The notes beneath the pieces are model-generated. The model was not told the DNA's origin and ran no database searches. It worked only from the letters and a program-made list of their open reading frames with translations. Position numbers and translations under genes: made by a program. From Salipiger sp. IMCC34102 (GTDB lineage: Bacteria; Pseudomonadota; Alphaproteobacteria; Rhodobacterales; Rhodobacteraceae), in the NCBI RefSeq assembly GCF_004145405.1, contig NZ_SELQ01000002.1, positions 434,001-498,000 on the forward strand: DNA of 64,000 bases. Direction: 5' to 3'. Position 1 is the first letter of the stretch. Each line of letters begins with the position of its first letter. This document shows, piece by piece, positions 9,392 to 19,017 of the stretch.

Positions 9392-10399
9392 ATGGCGACC
9401 AAGAAGGACGCAAAACCGAACGTCTCGGCCGACGAGCTGAAGGCCTATTACAAGGACATGCTGCTGATCCGGCGGTTCGAGGAGAAGGCGGGCCAGCTTT
9501 ACGGCATGGGCCTGATCGGCGGCTTCTGCCACCTCTACATCGGCCAGGAAGCCGTCGTCGTGGGACTGGAAGCCACGGCGAAGGACGGCGACAAGCGCGT
9601 CACCTCCTACCGCGACCACGGCCACATGCTGGCCTGCGGCATGGACCCCAAGGGCGTCATGGCCGAGCTGACGGGTCGCGAGGACGGCTATTCCAAGGGC
9701 AAGGGCGGGAGCATGCACATGTTCTCGAAGGAAAAGCACTTCTACGGCGGCCACGGCATCGTCGCGGCCCAGGTGCCGATCGGCGCGGGCCTGGCATTGG
9801 CCGACCAGTACAAGGGCAACGACAACGTGACCTTCGTCTATTTCGGCGACGGCGCCGCGAACCAGGGCCAGGTCTACGAGACCTACAACATGGCGCAGTT
9901 GTGGGACCTGCCGGTGGTCTTCGTGATCGAGAACAACCAGTACGCGATGGGCACGTCGACCAAGCGGTCCACCAAGTCGCCCAGCTACTGGGAACGCGGC
10001 GCCGCCTACGGGATCAAAGGCGAAGAGGTCGACGGCATGGACGTGCTGGCGGTCAAGGAAGTCGGCGAGAAGGCCGTCGCCCACTGCCGCTCGGGCAAGG
10101 GCCCCTACATCCTCGAGATCAAGACCTACCGCTACCGGGGCCACTCGATGTCGGACCCGGCGAAATACCGGACCCGCGAAGAGGTTCAGAAGATGCGCGA
10201 CGAGCGCGACCCCATCGAGCAGATCCGCGACCTTCTGCTGACCGGCAAGCACGCCAGCGAAGACGACCTCAAGGCGATGGACAAGGAGATCAAGGAAATC
10301 GTCAACGAGGCGGCCGAATTCTCCAAGGAAAGCCCCGAGCCGAACCTCGACGAGCTCTGGACCGATATCTACGCAACCGAAGTCCCGCAGGAGGCTTGA
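9392..10399 (+). CDS. pdhA: Pyruvate dehydrogenase E1 component, alpha subunit
   Basis: With PdhB this forms the E1 heterotetramer that decarboxylates pyruvate and reductively acetylates the E2 lipoyl group. The ThDP motif runs from GDGAANQG (starting at about residue 152) to the Asn pair in VFVIENNQYAMGT. YRDHGHMLACG, GSMHMFS and YRYRGHSMSDPA are all typical E1 alpha landmarks. At 335 residues it is the short bacterial form with no targeting sequence. The gene lies three bases before pdhB. Confidence 0.97.
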   Translation: MATKKDAKPNVSADELKAYYKDMLLIRRFEEKAGQLYGMGLIGGFCHLYIGQEAVVVGLEATAKDGDKRVTSYRDHGHMLACGMDPKGVMAELTGREDGYSKGKGGSMHMFSKEKHFYGGHGIVAAQVPIGAGLALADQYKGNDNVTFVYFGDGAANQGQVYETYNMAQLWDLPVVFVIENNQYAMGTSTKRSTKSPSYWERGAAYGIKGEEVDGMDVLAVKEVGEKAVAHCRSGKGPYILEIKTYRYRGHSMSDPAKYRTREEVQKMRDERDPIEQIRDLLLTGKHASEDDLKAMDKEIKEIVNEAAEFSKESPEPNLDELWTDIYATEVPQEA

Positions 10400-10402
10400 T
10401 CG

Positions 10403-11797
10403 ATGGCAACCGAAATTCTGATGCCCGCCCTCTCGCCGACGATGGAAGAGGGCACGCTGGCCAAGTGGCTGGTGAAGGAAGGCGATACCGTCTCCTCCGG
10501 CGACATCCTGGCGGAAATCGAGACCGACAAGGCAACGATGGAATTCGAGGCCGTGGACGAAGGCACCATCGGCAAGATCCTGATCGATGAAGGCACCGAA
10601 GGCGTGGCCGTGAACACCGCCATCGCCGTGCTGCTCGAAGAAGGCGAAAATATGGACGACGCCGAGATCGAGGAAAGCCAGGCCCAGCAGCCCGTCGCCG
10701 CCGACAAGGAGCAATCCTCGGAAACCGCGCCGGCGAACTCGAAATCGCACCCCGAACCGAAAGCCGCAGCACCTGCGAAATCCGACCGCACGCCGGACTG
10801 GGGCGACGATGTCGAGGTCAAGCAGACCACCGTCCGCGAAGCCCTGCGCGACGCCATGGCCGAAGAGATGCGCCGCGACGGCGACGTCTTCCTGATGGGC
10901 GAGGAAGTCGCCGAATATCAGGGCGCCTACAAGATCACCCAGGGCCTTCTGGACGAATTCGGCGCCAAGCGGGTCATCGACACGCCGATCACCGAACACG
11001 GCTTTGCCGGTCTGGGTGTCGGCGCGGCCTTCGGCGGGCTGCGCCCCATCGTGGAATTCATGACCTTCAACTTCGCCATGCAGGCGATGGACCAGATCAT
11101 CAACTCGGCGGCCAAGACGCTCTACATGTCTGGCGGCCAGATGGGCTGTCCCATGGTCTTCCGCGGCCCCAATGGCGCCGCCGCGCGCGTGGGCGCCCAG
11201 CACAGCCAGGATTACGCCGCCTGGTTCATGCAGGTCCCCGGTTTGAAGGTCTGCATGCCCTACTCCGCCGCCGACGCGAAGGGCCTGTTGAAGTCCGCGA
11301 TCCGCGATCCCAACCCGGTGATCTTCCTCGAGAACGAGATCCTCTACGGCCGCTCCTTCGACGTGCCCGTCATGGATGATTTCACCATTCCCTTCGGCAA
11401 GGCCAAGATCGAACGCGACGGCGACGGTGTCACCATCGTCTCCTTCGGGATCGGGATGACCTACGCGCTGGAAGCGGCAGAGAAACTGGCCGAGGACGGC
11501 ATCGAGGCCGAGGTCATCAACCTGCGCACCCTGCGCCCCATGGACACCGAGACGATCCTCGAGTCGGTACGCAAGACAAACCGCTGCGTCACCGTCGAGG
11601 AAGGCTGGCCGCAGGGCAGCGTCGGCGGCTACATCTCCAGCGTCATCATGCAGGGAGCCTTCGACTACCTCGACGCGCCGGTCATCACCTGCACGGGCAA
11701 GGACGTGCCGATGCCCTACGCCGCGAACCTCGAAAAGCACGCGCTGATCACCACCGACGAGGTGGTCGAGGCCTGCAAGACCGTCTGCTACAAATAG
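10403..11797 (+). CDS. pdhB: Pyruvate dehydrogenase E1 beta subunit with N-terminal lipoyl domain
   Basis: Residues 1-80 are a biotinyl/lipoyl domain with the lipoylation lysine at 43 in ETDKATMEF. An acidic, Ala/Pro-rich linker of about 55 residues follows, then the E1 beta catalytic region ([40 protein letters not shown]) and the C-terminal transketolase domain with [13 protein letters not shown]. At 464 residues it is about 130 longer than a plain E1 beta because of the lipoyl domain, an arrangement known from alphaproteobacteria such as Sinorhizobium. The lipoyl-coding DNA is very similar to that at the start of pdhC. Confidence 0.97.
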   Translation: MATEILMPALSPTMEEGTLAKWLVKEGDTVSSGDILAEIETDKATMEFEAVDEGTIGKILIDEGTEGVAVNTAIAVLLEEGENMDDAEIEESQAQQPVAADKEQSSETAPANSKSHPEPKAAAPAKSDRTPDWGDDVEVKQTTVREALRDAMAEEMRRDGDVFLMGEEVAEYQGAYKITQGLLDEFGAKRVIDTPITEHGFAGLGVGAAFGGLRPIVEFMTFNFAMQAMDQIINSAAKTLYMSGGQMGCPMVFRGPNGAAARVGAQHSQDYAAWFMQVPGLKVCMPYSAADAKGLLKSAIRDPNPVIFLENEILYGRSFDVPVMDDFTIPFGKAKIERDGDGVTIVSFGIGMTYALEAAEKLAEDGIEAEVINLRTLRPMDTETILESVRKTNRCVTVEEGWPQGSVGGYISSVIMQGAFDYLDAPVITCTGKDVPMPYAANLEKHALITTDEVVEACKTVCYK

Positions 11798-11809
11798 GGA
11801 GCGCAAGAG

Positions 11810-12064
11810 ATGAGCATCATGATCGTGACCGAACGCGACGGCCCTGCCACCATCAACGTCTCGCTCGAGGACAACCTGAACCTCAAGGCCACCGCCTCGC
11901 GCGCCTTCATCGACCAGCACGTCGGCGAAGGCGCGAACGGCAACCGCGTGACGCAGTGGTTCACCGAACGCTCCAGCGCGGTCGAGGCCGCGGTGAAGGC
12001 GAAACACGACGGCGGCACGGCCGAGGCCCCGTTCGACCAGCTGACCCTGGAAGGAATGCAGTAA
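11810..12064 (+). CDS. DUF5076-family small protein inside the pdh operon
   Basis: This 84-residue protein has no catalytic motif I can recognise; I associate it with DUF5076. It is hydrophilic, with a beta-rich first half ([19 protein letters not shown]) and a helical second half. It lies 12 bases after pdhB with GGGAGCG before the ATG, and its stop shares a base with the pdhC start (TAATG), so it is translationally coupled to E2. Location suggests a role connected with PDH complex assembly or regulation, but this is inference. Confidence 0.8.
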   Translation: MSIMIVTERDGPATINVSLEDNLNLKATASRAFIDQHVGEGANGNRVTQWFTERSSAVEAAVKAKHDGGTAEAPFDQLTLEGMQ

Positions 12065-13431
12065 TGCCCGTCGAAATCCTGATGCCCGCCCTCTCCCCCA
12101 CGATGGAGGAAGGCACGCTGGCGAAATGGCTGGTCAAGGAAGGCGATACCGTCTCCGCCGGTGACCTGCTGGCCGAAATCGAGACCGACAAGGCCACGAT
12201 GGAATTCGAGGCCGTGGACGAAGGCACCATGGGCAAGATCGTCGTGCCCGAAGGCACCGAAGGCGTGAAGGTCAACGACGTGATCGCGGTCCTCTTGGCC
12301 GAGGGCGAATCCGCCGACGACATCGGCGAGATCTCGCAGCACTCCGAAGGGGAGTCCTCGCACGCCGAACCGGCCGAACCCTCCGAGCAGACCGAACCCG
12401 CCGCCGGATACGGCCGCGAAGGCTCCGCCGCGCAAGAGGAAAAGCCCGACACCGAGAGCGCCGACGACCACCACGCCGAGGAAGGCGCGCGCATCTTCGC
12501 CTCCCCGCTGGCGCGTCGCATCGCAGAGGAGAAGGGTCTCGATCTGGCCGATATCGAAGGCTCGGGCCCCCGCGGCCGCATCGTGAAGGCCGATGTCGAG
12601 AACGCCCAGCCCAAGACGAAGTCGGAAAAGGCAAAGTCCGAGGCGCCCAAGGATGCGCCCGCCCCGGCCGCGAAAGCGGGCGGTGGGGCCATGCCGGCCG
12701 GTCCGTCGACCGACACGATCCTCAAGACCTACGACGGTCGCCCCTTCGAGGAGGTCAAGCTCGACGGCATGCGCAAGACCGTCGCCGCCCGCCTGACCGA
12801 GGCCAAGCAGACCGTGCCGCATTTCTACCTGCGCCGCGACATCCTGCTCGACGATCTGATGGCATTCCGCAGCCAGTTGAACACCCAGCTCGAAGCGCGC
12901 GGCGTGAAGCTGTCGGTCAACGACTTCATCATCAAGGCCTGCGCCCTGGCCCTGCAACAGGTGCCGGAGGCGAACGCCGTCTGGGCGAACGACCGCACCC
13001 TGCGGTTCGAAAAGTCCGACGTCGCCGTGGCCGTGGCCATCGAAGGCGGGCTCTTCACCCCGGTCCTGAAAGACGCAGAGATGAAATCGCTTTCCGCCCT
13101 GTCGTCCGAGATGAAGGACCTCGCCGCCCGGGCCCGCGACCGCAAGCTTGCCCCGCACGAATACGCGGGCGGCAGCTTCGCCATCAGCAACCTCGGAATG
13201 TTCGGGATCGACAACTTCGACGCGATCATCAACCCGCCCCACTCCGCGATCCTCGCGGTCGGCGCAGGCGTCAAGAAGCCCATCGTCGGCAAGGACGGCA
13301 CGGTGTCGGTCGGCACGGTGATGTCGGTCACGCTCTCGGTCGATCACCGCGTCATCGACGGCGCGCTGGGGGCGAACCTGTTGCAGGCCATCAAGGACAA
13401 CCTCGAGAACCCGATGACCATGCTGGCGTAA
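12064..13431 (+). CDS. pdhC: Pyruvate dehydrogenase E2, dihydrolipoamide acetyltransferase
   Basis: This is the core of the PDH complex and moves the acetyl group from lipoamide to CoA. Domains are a lipoyl domain (1-80, lipoyl lysine 43), a long acidic Ala/Glu linker, a peripheral-subunit binding domain (about 143-178, [15 protein letters not shown] to [12 protein letters not shown]), a second Ala/Pro/Lys linker, and the catalytic domain ending in [11 protein letters not shown] with active-site HRVIDG at about 428-433. It is 455 residues. No lpd (E3) gene follows here; the downstream terminator ends the operon. Confidence 0.97.
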   Translation: MPVEILMPALSPTMEEGTLAKWLVKEGDTVSAGDLLAEIETDKATMEFEAVDEGTMGKIVVPEGTEGVKVNDVIAVLLAEGESADDIGEISQHSEGESSHAEPAEPSEQTEPAAGYGREGSAAQEEKPDTESADDHHAEEGARIFASPLARRIAEEKGLDLADIEGSGPRGRIVKADVENAQPKTKSEKAKSEAPKDAPAPAAKAGGGAMPAGPSTDTILKTYDGRPFEEVKLDGMRKTVAARLTEAKQTVPHFYLRRDILLDDLMAFRSQLNTQLEARGVKLSVNDFIIKACALALQQVPEANAVWANDRTLRFEKSDVAVAVAIEGGLFTPVLKDAEMKSLSALSSEMKDLAARARDRKLAPHEYAGGSFAISNLGMFGIDNFDAIINPPHSAILAVGAGVKKPIVGKDGTVSVGTVMSVTLSVDHRVIDGALGANLLQAIKDNLENPMTMLA

Positions 13432-13450
13432 GTCGGCCCCACACGACAAA

Positions 13451-13481
13451 AAAACGCCGGGTCCCGCGACCCGGCGTTTTT
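13451..13481. terminator. Bidirectional intrinsic terminator between pdhC and cysE
   Basis: A perfect 10-bp stem (13454-13463 with 13468-13477, loop CCGC) is flanked by an A-run on the left and a T-run on the right. On the plus strand it ends the pdh operon, and on the minus strand it is followed by seven T residues and would end cysE. Confidence 0.92.
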
Positions 13482-13502
13482 CGTTCTACGGGCGCCGAGG
13501 GT

Positions 13503-14315
13503 TTAGAGCTCCACCGGCCCCAGCATGTGGTCCATCAGGATCGACGGCTGCGAACAGCCCGCCTCGCCCACGACCTTGGCCGGTACGCCCGCCACGGTCT
13601 TCTTGGACTCCACATCGTGCAGGACCACGGACCCCGCCGCGATCCGGCTGCAGTGCCCGATGGTGATGTTGCCCAGCACCTTGGCCCCGGCCCCGATCAG
13701 AACGCCGTCCTGGATCGTCGGGTGGCGCTTTTCCTCTTCCTTGCCGGTGCCGCCCAGCGTGACCGAATGCAGCATGGAGACATTGTCGCCGATCACCGCC
13801 GTCTCGCCGATCACGACCGAGTGTGCGTGGTCGATCATGATCCCGCGACCGATGCGTGCGCCGGGATGAATGTCGACGCCGAAACTTTCGGAGGCGCGCA
13901 TCTGCAGGAAATAGGCGAAATCCTGTTGATCGTTCTGCCACATCCAGTGCGCAAGCCGGTGCACCTGGATCGCCTGGAAGCCCTTGAAGAAGATAAGCGG
14001 CTGCAACATGCGCAGGCAGGCCGGATCACGCTCGAAGGTCGCGACCAAATCCGCCCGCGCCGCCTGCACCACGTCCGGGGAATCGGCATAGGCTGCCTCG
14101 GTCATGTCGCGCAGGTCCTGCGCCGACATCTCGCTCGAGGCCAGCTTCATCGCCAGCCGGTAGCCCAGCGCATCCTCGAACCGGCGATGCTGCAGGATGC
14201 TCGCGTGCATCATCGACCCCATGCCGGGGGTCGCGGTCACGGCGATCTCCGCCTCGTCCCGAATGCGGTCCCAGACCGGATCGACCTGCGTCACTTGCGC
14301 CTTCAATTGGGCCAT
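13503..14315 (-). CDS. cysE: Serine O-acetyltransferase
   Basis: This enzyme makes O-acetylserine, the acceptor for sulfide in cysteine synthesis. The N-terminal helical domain is followed by the left-handed beta-helix of hexapeptide repeats (about 150-225), with DIHPGARIG, GIMIDHAHSVVIGETAVIGDN and VTLGGTG, which holds the conserved His and Gly-rich acetyl-CoA site. The C-terminal tail (VAGVPAKVVG then a short extension) is where cysteine feedback and cysteine synthase normally bind. The length of 270 residues is typical. An AAAGGATG element sits before the ATG. Confidence 0.96.
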   Translation of the reverse strand: MAQLKAQVTQVDPVWDRIRDEAEIAVTATPGMGSMMHASILQHRRFEDALGYRLAMKLASSEMSAQDLRDMTEAAYADSPDVVQAARADLVATFERDPACLRMLQPLIFFKGFQAIQVHRLAHWMWQNDQQDFAYFLQMRASESFGVDIHPGARIGRGIMIDHAHSVVIGETAVIGDNVSMLHSVTLGGTGKEEEKRHPTIQDGVLIGAGAKVLGNITIGHCSRIAAGSVVLHDVESKKTVAGVPAKVVGEAGCSQPSILMDHMLGPVEL

Positions 14316-14373
14316 GGCGCATCCTTTCGCGTCGCCTACGTTTGGCGGCTACATAGCAGCGAGGCCCGGGATT

Positions 14374-14658
14374 TCAATCCATGCGCCGCCGCTCGATCCG
14401 CTCCAGCACGACCCCAAGGGCCCGCAGATACTCCGCATCGAGCCGGGCCGCCACGGGGACCATCCCAAGGCCCTGTGCCGCAGCCGAAAGGCTGCCGTCG
14501 CCGAACACCTTGTGCCGGTATCCCATGCGCTTGCGATAGCGATCCGCCGCATCCGCTTGACGCAGCAGATCGTCCGCCACCCCGATCTGCCGCGCTTGGG
14601 GCCGCCCCAGCAGGCAGCGCACCCCCGCATCCAGATCGAGCCACCCCAGGGGCCGCAT
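14374..14658 (-). CDS. Small hypothetical protein coupled to GTA g15
   Basis: This 94-residue protein starts at an ATG that overlaps the g15 stop (TGATG); a GTG three bases earlier is also possible. The sequence is basic and mostly helical with no membrane segment or known motif (RPLGWLDLDAGVRCL at the start, then several Arg-rich helices ending in ERIERRRMD). I do not recognise the family with certainty. Position and coupling suggest co-expression with the GTA tail genes, but it could equally be an unrelated hitchhiker. Confidence 0.7.
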   Translation of the reverse strand: MRPLGWLDLDAGVRCLLGRPQARQIGVADDLLRQADAADRYRKRMGYRHKVFGDGSLSAAAQGLGMVPVAARLDAEYLRALGVVLERIERRRMD

Positions 14659-17600
14659 CACCGCACCTCGATCCGCACGAAGGGCCCGGTCCCGTAGCGC
14701 GGCGAGCGCTGTGCCACCGCGACCGCGAAAGGCGCCTCACCCACGTCCTGCTGTCCCATCGCCGCCGGATAGAGCCATTCTGTCTCGTTCACCGTGACCT
14801 CCCGGACGACATCGCCATTCCGCAGGACCTGCACCACGAAGGCCTTCTCTTCCTCCCCCAGCGGCACGTCGCCCCGCCGCCAGCTGTCGCCGTCGATCCG
14901 CGTCTGGCGCACCCAGTCGACCCGTAGGCCGCCCGAGACGAACCGGGCCTTCAGATGCACCACGGGATAGGGCCTGTACCCATTGCCTTCGACCCTCAGC
15001 ACTCGGTGGCGATAGCTCGGATCGCCGAGGCCGCGCTTGATCGGCCCGAACCGGAAATGCCGCCGCTGACCCCGCGCATATGTCGGGATCGTGATCTGAC
15101 GCGGCCGTCCGTCCAGCAGCACCACCTTCGTCCCCACGGGCCAGGGATCGGCGATGAAGGTCGAGGTGCCGGCCTGCCCGCGCAACAGCTTGGTCAACTC
15201 GAAGGTGCGGTCTTCCACCATCTGGGCCTGGGCGAACTGAACGATCTCCCAATTGTCCAGGCTGCCGTCGCCCAGCGCAAGCACGTTGCGCCCGGCCAGG
15301 ACATCCTCGACGTCGCGCGCCTGCAAAAGCCCGTGCACCAGCCGGACTCGCAGCGTCTGCCGGTCCCAAAGCCCCGTGCGCCCCTTTTCCAACGGCGCGC
15401 GGAGCGTCCCGATCACGCTGCGCTGCCGGAACACGTCCTGCAGGACGTAGCCATCGTCCGCCGGCGCACTGTAAAGCGCCACCGCGGGCCCCCAGTTGCG
15501 AGAGGTCGGCGCGAAATAGGGTTCGTGCGGCACCTCGTCGCCACGGATCAGCGGCAGGTCGAGGAAAAGTCCCGTAACCGGCCCCGGCGCGCGATAGCTG
15601 GGCAGGCGGCCGCCGCCTTCCTGGCGCCGCTGCGGCAGGTAAAGCTCGCGCTCGATCCGGGTCGCCTCGATCCGCAGCCGCCCGATATCCTCCACCCGGT
15701 CGATCCGGTAGCGCCCGGACAGGTCGGCGTCGAAAAGTTCGACGACGTCGCCCGCACCGATCTCGCCCCGCGACAACGGCAGAGAGAAACTGATCGTATC
15801 CCGCGCCACCCCGGCCTCGTTGATCCAGCGCGCGACGGTCCCCGCGGCCCGCGCTTGCGTCAGCACCAAGGGGACTTCGCTTCGGGTGACGCCGGGATCG
15901 GGCCGCGGTCCGGCAGCGGCCTCCGATACGGCGACCGCGTAATCCCCCTCCGCCGTGACGAAGCCCAGCTGCACCCGGCCGGTCAACTCCGCCTCGGGCG
16001 CGCGGGTCAGGGCAATGTCCGACCCCCGCTCTGCGTCGAGCAGAAGATCGTCCGGCGCGATCCGCGCATCGACGGCGCCGTCCCGGGTCTCGAAGACCAG
16101 CACCCCCTCCCGCTCGGCCACGTCGACGCCGTAGGCCAAGAGCAACGGCTGCAACGCCGCCCGCGCGGTCGAGATCCGGTCCACCACGTAGCCCAGCACG
16201 GACCCGTGAAGACGGCTCGTGTCGATTTGCGTCACCCCGGCGTCGGCGCAGATCTCGGTGACGACATTGGCCAGCGTCCGCGACACCGCCCGTCCGTTCA
16301 GCCAATGCCCCCGCGCGTAATTGTCGCCATCCGACCAAAGCGCCGAATTGGCCGGGAACCAGGGAAACGGCCGGGCATCCCAGCACCAGACATGCGCACG
16401 GCTCATGTCCAGCATCGGTCCCACGTAAGGCCCCGCCTCGGATACCGGCATGTTACGCGCGCGACCGAAGTAGCCGAAGATCGCCCGCAGGTACTGCATC
16501 TGCATGAAATCGTCCCGCGCCCCGTTCGAGAAATGGGGCAATACCGATTCCGAGGATTTCGGATCGAGGAACTTGTTCGGCTGGTTCGTGCCGCGGTCGA
16601 TGGCCGCACAACCGAACTCGGTGAACCAGATCGGCTTGCTGCGCGGCACCCAAGGCGTCGGCTGGGCCGCGCGCGTGCCGTTCACCCGGTCGTGGTGAGC
16701 CTGTTCCCACCAGTTCGGCAGGTCCTTGTACCGATAGATCCACGGCTCGCCGTAGGCGCCGTCGGTGATCGGCGTCCGGATCTGCGCCGCGCGCGCCTCC
16801 GGCGAATGGTAGTACCAATCGTACCCCTCCCCGCCCATGACGTTGCCCATCAGGTAATCGAGATCGTAGATAGAGCCCGCCCCGGCATCGAGGTGATCCT
16901 CGCCATCGCGCCAGTCCGACAGCGGCATGTAGTTGTCGATCCCGATGAAATCGATGTCCGGATGCGCCCAGAGCGGGTCGAGGTGGAAATACTTGTCCGC
17001 CGTCCCCGCCGGTTGATAGCCGTGGTACTCCGACCAGTCGGCGGCATAGCTGATCTTCACGTCCGGCCCCAGGATGCCGCGCACCTCGCCCGCAAGCGTC
17101 ATCAGGGCCTCCACCGCGGGAAAGCTGTCGTTTTGCCCGCGGATCTGCGTCAGACCCCGCATCTCGGAGCCGATGCAAAAGGCATCGACCCCGCCCGCCG
17201 CGGCACACAGGTGCGCGTAATGCAGGATGAAGCGGCGATAGCCCCAGGTCGGCGGCCCCGCGTAGGAAACCTCGTCCCCGACCACCTGGAAATCGCCGGG
17301 CTGCGCCGTTCCCATGAAGGCCGCGACCTGCGCCTCCGCCGTTGCCGAGCCATCGGGACTGCCCGCCCGGCCCGGCGCCACGTCGGTGGTGATCCGCCCG
17401 CGCCAGGGCAGCACCTTCTGATCCGCCGCTCCCGTGTAGGGATCGGTCAGACCGTTTCCCGGCATCTGGGTCATCAGGATGAACGGATAGAACACCGGTT
17501 TCATGCCCCGCGCCACGAGGTCGCGGATCGACTGGATCACCGACAGATCCGACGGCGTGCCTCCGTAGACCGGCCGCCCGTCCTTCAACGGCACGATCCT

Positions 17601-18584
17601 GGCCGTGGCCCGGTCGATGTCGGCTACCCGCCACGGCTGCTCATCGCCCTCGGCGACCTTCTGCTCGACCATCGGCTGGACCTCGCAGCTGGCGCAGCGC
17701 AGATCGTTCCCGAACCAGGACACCACCAGGCTGACGGATTTGCAGCGTGGCAGCTCTTCCTCCAGCGCCAATGCCGAGGTGCTGAAATCCGTCCCGCCGC
17801 TGGGCGTGTTCACGTTTATGGGCAGGCTCTCCCCGAACTCCGAGGACAGGTTCACCTGCTCTGTCGCCAGCGAATACTCACCCGTGCCCGGGATCAGCGC
17901 GACGCCGCGAACCTGACGCGCGATGTCGTCCAGCCGCTCGGGTGTGCCCGGCTCCGCGGGGCGCATCACCTCGAAGGAGAACTGCGGCACCCGGTTGCCG
18001 AACTGGCCCAGCGGCAGATCCTCGAACACGACGTATGCGGTGCCGCGATAGGCCGGCACCCGCCCCTGCCCTTCGACGGCCACCATCTTCGGATCGGGCA
18101 CCTGGTCCTCGGTCCCGAGGTAGACCCGCATGTTCAGATCGACCGGAGAGACCTCCACCCCGTCCGCCCACACGCGTCCGACGCGCGCGATCTCTCCCTC
18201 GCACAGGGCCACGGCCAAGCTCACCGTGTAGCTGTAGGTCGTCACCTCCGGATCCGCGGGCCGCGGCGCGCCCTTGCCGCCACCGCCGCCCGTGACGGTC
18301 TCGCTCTCGCGGTACTCGGTCGACCAGATCACCTGTCCGCCGACACGCACCCTGCCGTGGACCCGCGGGATCGCCTGTCCTTCGCTGGCGGCCGTCAGGC
18401 GGTAGCGGTCGAGTTGCCCGACCTCCACCGGCTCCGCCCCCTGACCCAGCAGCCGCGCGTCGATCGCCCGACCGGCCGTCGCTCCGACGGCCCGCCCGAT
18501 GACGGCGGTGGACAGGCCCAGGACCGTTCCGCCGACGGATCCGCCGACCGCCATGCCCGCAGCAGAGAGAACCAAGGTTGCCAT
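14658..18584 (-). CDS. GTA g15: baseplate/host-specificity 'megatron' protein
   Basis: This 1308-residue protein is the largest tail component and should form the baseplate that contacts the recipient cell. The first 40 residues are Gly/Ala-rich and hydrophobic, possibly an insertion segment. A glycoside-hydrolase-like TIM-barrel region (GTA_TIM) covers roughly residues 400-760 (FCIGSEMRGLT, KISYAADWSEYHGY, DFIGIDNYMPLSDWRDGEDH, IWFTEFGCAAID), followed by a phage tail fibre type domain and a beta-rich C-terminal part. It begins 4 bases after the g14 stop, with GGATAAGC before the ATG. Confidence 0.93.
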   Translation of the reverse strand: MATLVLSAAGMAVGGSVGGTVLGLSTAVIGRAVGATAGRAIDARLLGQGAEPVEVGQLDRYRLTAASEGQAIPRVHGRVRVGGQVIWSTEYRESETVTGGGGGKGAPRPADPEVTTYSYTVSLAVALCEGEIARVGRVWADGVEVSPVDLNMRVYLGTEDQVPDPKMVAVEGQGRVPAYRGTAYVVFEDLPLGQFGNRVPQFSFEVMRPAEPGTPERLDDIARQVRGVALIPGTGEYSLATEQVNLSSEFGESLPINVNTPSGGTDFSTSALALEEELPRCKSVSLVVSWFGNDLRCASCEVQPMVEQKVAEGDEQPWRVADIDRATARIVPLKDGRPVYGGTPSDLSVIQSIRDLVARGMKPVFYPFILMTQMPGNGLTDPYTGAADQKVLPWRGRITTDVAPGRAGSPDGSATAEAQVAAFMGTAQPGDFQVVGDEVSYAGPPTWGYRRFILHYAHLCAAAGGVDAFCIGSEMRGLTQIRGQNDSFPAVEALMTLAGEVRGILGPDVKISYAADWSEYHGYQPAGTADKYFHLDPLWAHPDIDFIGIDNYMPLSDWRDGEDHLDAGAGSIYDLDYLMGNVMGGEGYDWYYHSPEARAAQIRTPITDGAYGEPWIYRYKDLPNWWEQAHHDRVNGTRAAQPTPWVPRSKPIWFTEFGCAAIDRGTNQPNKFLDPKSSESVLPHFSNGARDDFMQMQYLRAIFGYFGRARNMPVSEAGPYVGPMLDMSRAHVWCWDARPFPWFPANSALWSDGDNYARGHWLNGRAVSRTLANVVTEICADAGVTQIDTSRLHGSVLGYVVDRISTARAALQPLLLAYGVDVAEREGVLVFETRDGAVDARIAPDDLLLDAERGSDIALTRAPEAELTGRVQLGFVTAEGDYAVAVSEAAAGPRPDPGVTRSEVPLVLTQARAAGTVARWINEAGVARDTISFSLPLSRGEIGAGDVVELFDADLSGRYRIDRVEDIGRLRIEATRIERELYLPQRRQEGGGRLPSYRAPGPVTGLFLDLPLIRGDEVPHEPYFAPTSRNWGPAVALYSAPADDGYVLQDVFRQRSVIGTLRAPLEKGRTGLWDRQTLRVRLVHGLLQARDVEDVLAGRNVLALGDGSLDNWEIVQFAQAQMVEDRTFELTKLLRGQAGTSTFIADPWPVGTKVVLLDGRPRQITIPTYARGQRRHFRFGPIKRGLGDPSYRHRVLRVEGNGYRPYPVVHLKARFVSGGLRVDWVRQTRIDGDSWRRGDVPLGEEEKAFVVQVLRNGDVVREVTVNETEWLYPAAMGQQDVGEAPFAVAVAQRSPRYGTGPFVRIEVR

Positions 18585-18588
18585 GCGC

Positions 18589-19017
18589 TTATCCTTCCAG
18601 AAAGTCGAAACGTGCCACGATCCGCCGCCGCCAGGGCGCCGAGAGCGGGCTTTCGGTCACGCCATGACCGCTGTAGGCGTGGATGAATGTCGGGCCGTCC
18701 CCGACCTCGGCCAGGATCGCCAGGTGCTTGGCGACCGCGCCGGCGCGCATGCGAAACAGCAGCACCTGCCCTGGTCGCAGCGGGGCGTCGTCGCAGCTGC
18801 GCAGATGACGCGCCGCGGCCCGCCACAATCGCTCGTCCCCCTGCGGCTCCGACCAATCCGGCGCGTAAGCCGGCAGCGCTTCGGGCTCCGCGCCATATCG
18901 CGCACGCCACACCCCCCGGATCAGGCCGAGGCAATCGCAACCGGCTCCCCGGCAAGAGGCCTGGTGCACGTAAGGCGTGCCGATCCAGCGCCGTGCCTCG
19001 GCCACGACCGCGTTCAT
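18589..19017 (-). CDS. GTA g14: NlpC/P60-type cell-wall peptidase
   Basis: This 142-residue protein is predicted to cleave murein peptides during DNA entry. The catalytic triad of the NlpC/P60 fold is visible: Cys29 in GCDCLGLIRGVW, His98 in AKHLAIL and His113 in FIHAYSGHG. The ATG at 19017 overlaps the g13 stop (ATGA), and the protein then begins at the usual VVAEARRWIGTPYVHQ region. Confidence 0.92.
   Translation of the reverse strand: MNAVVAEARRWIGTPYVHQASCRGAGCDCLGLIRGVWRARYGAEPEALPAYAPDWSEPQGDERLWRAAARHLRSCDDAPLRPGQVLLFRMRAGAVAKHLAILAEVGDGPTFIHAYSGHGVTESPLSAPWRRRIVARFDFLEG

Noticed and set aside
9053-12007. 984-codon open frame antisense to ftsB and the pdh genes
   Set aside because: It is the mirror of GC-rich codon bias in real genes on the other strand, rich in Arg, His, Val and Gly with no recognisable domain.
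14955-18686. 1243-codon open frame antisense to GTA g15
   Set aside because: It covers a well-supported tail gene in full, has low-complexity Arg/Pro/His composition and no motif. Long antisense frames are expected at this GC content.
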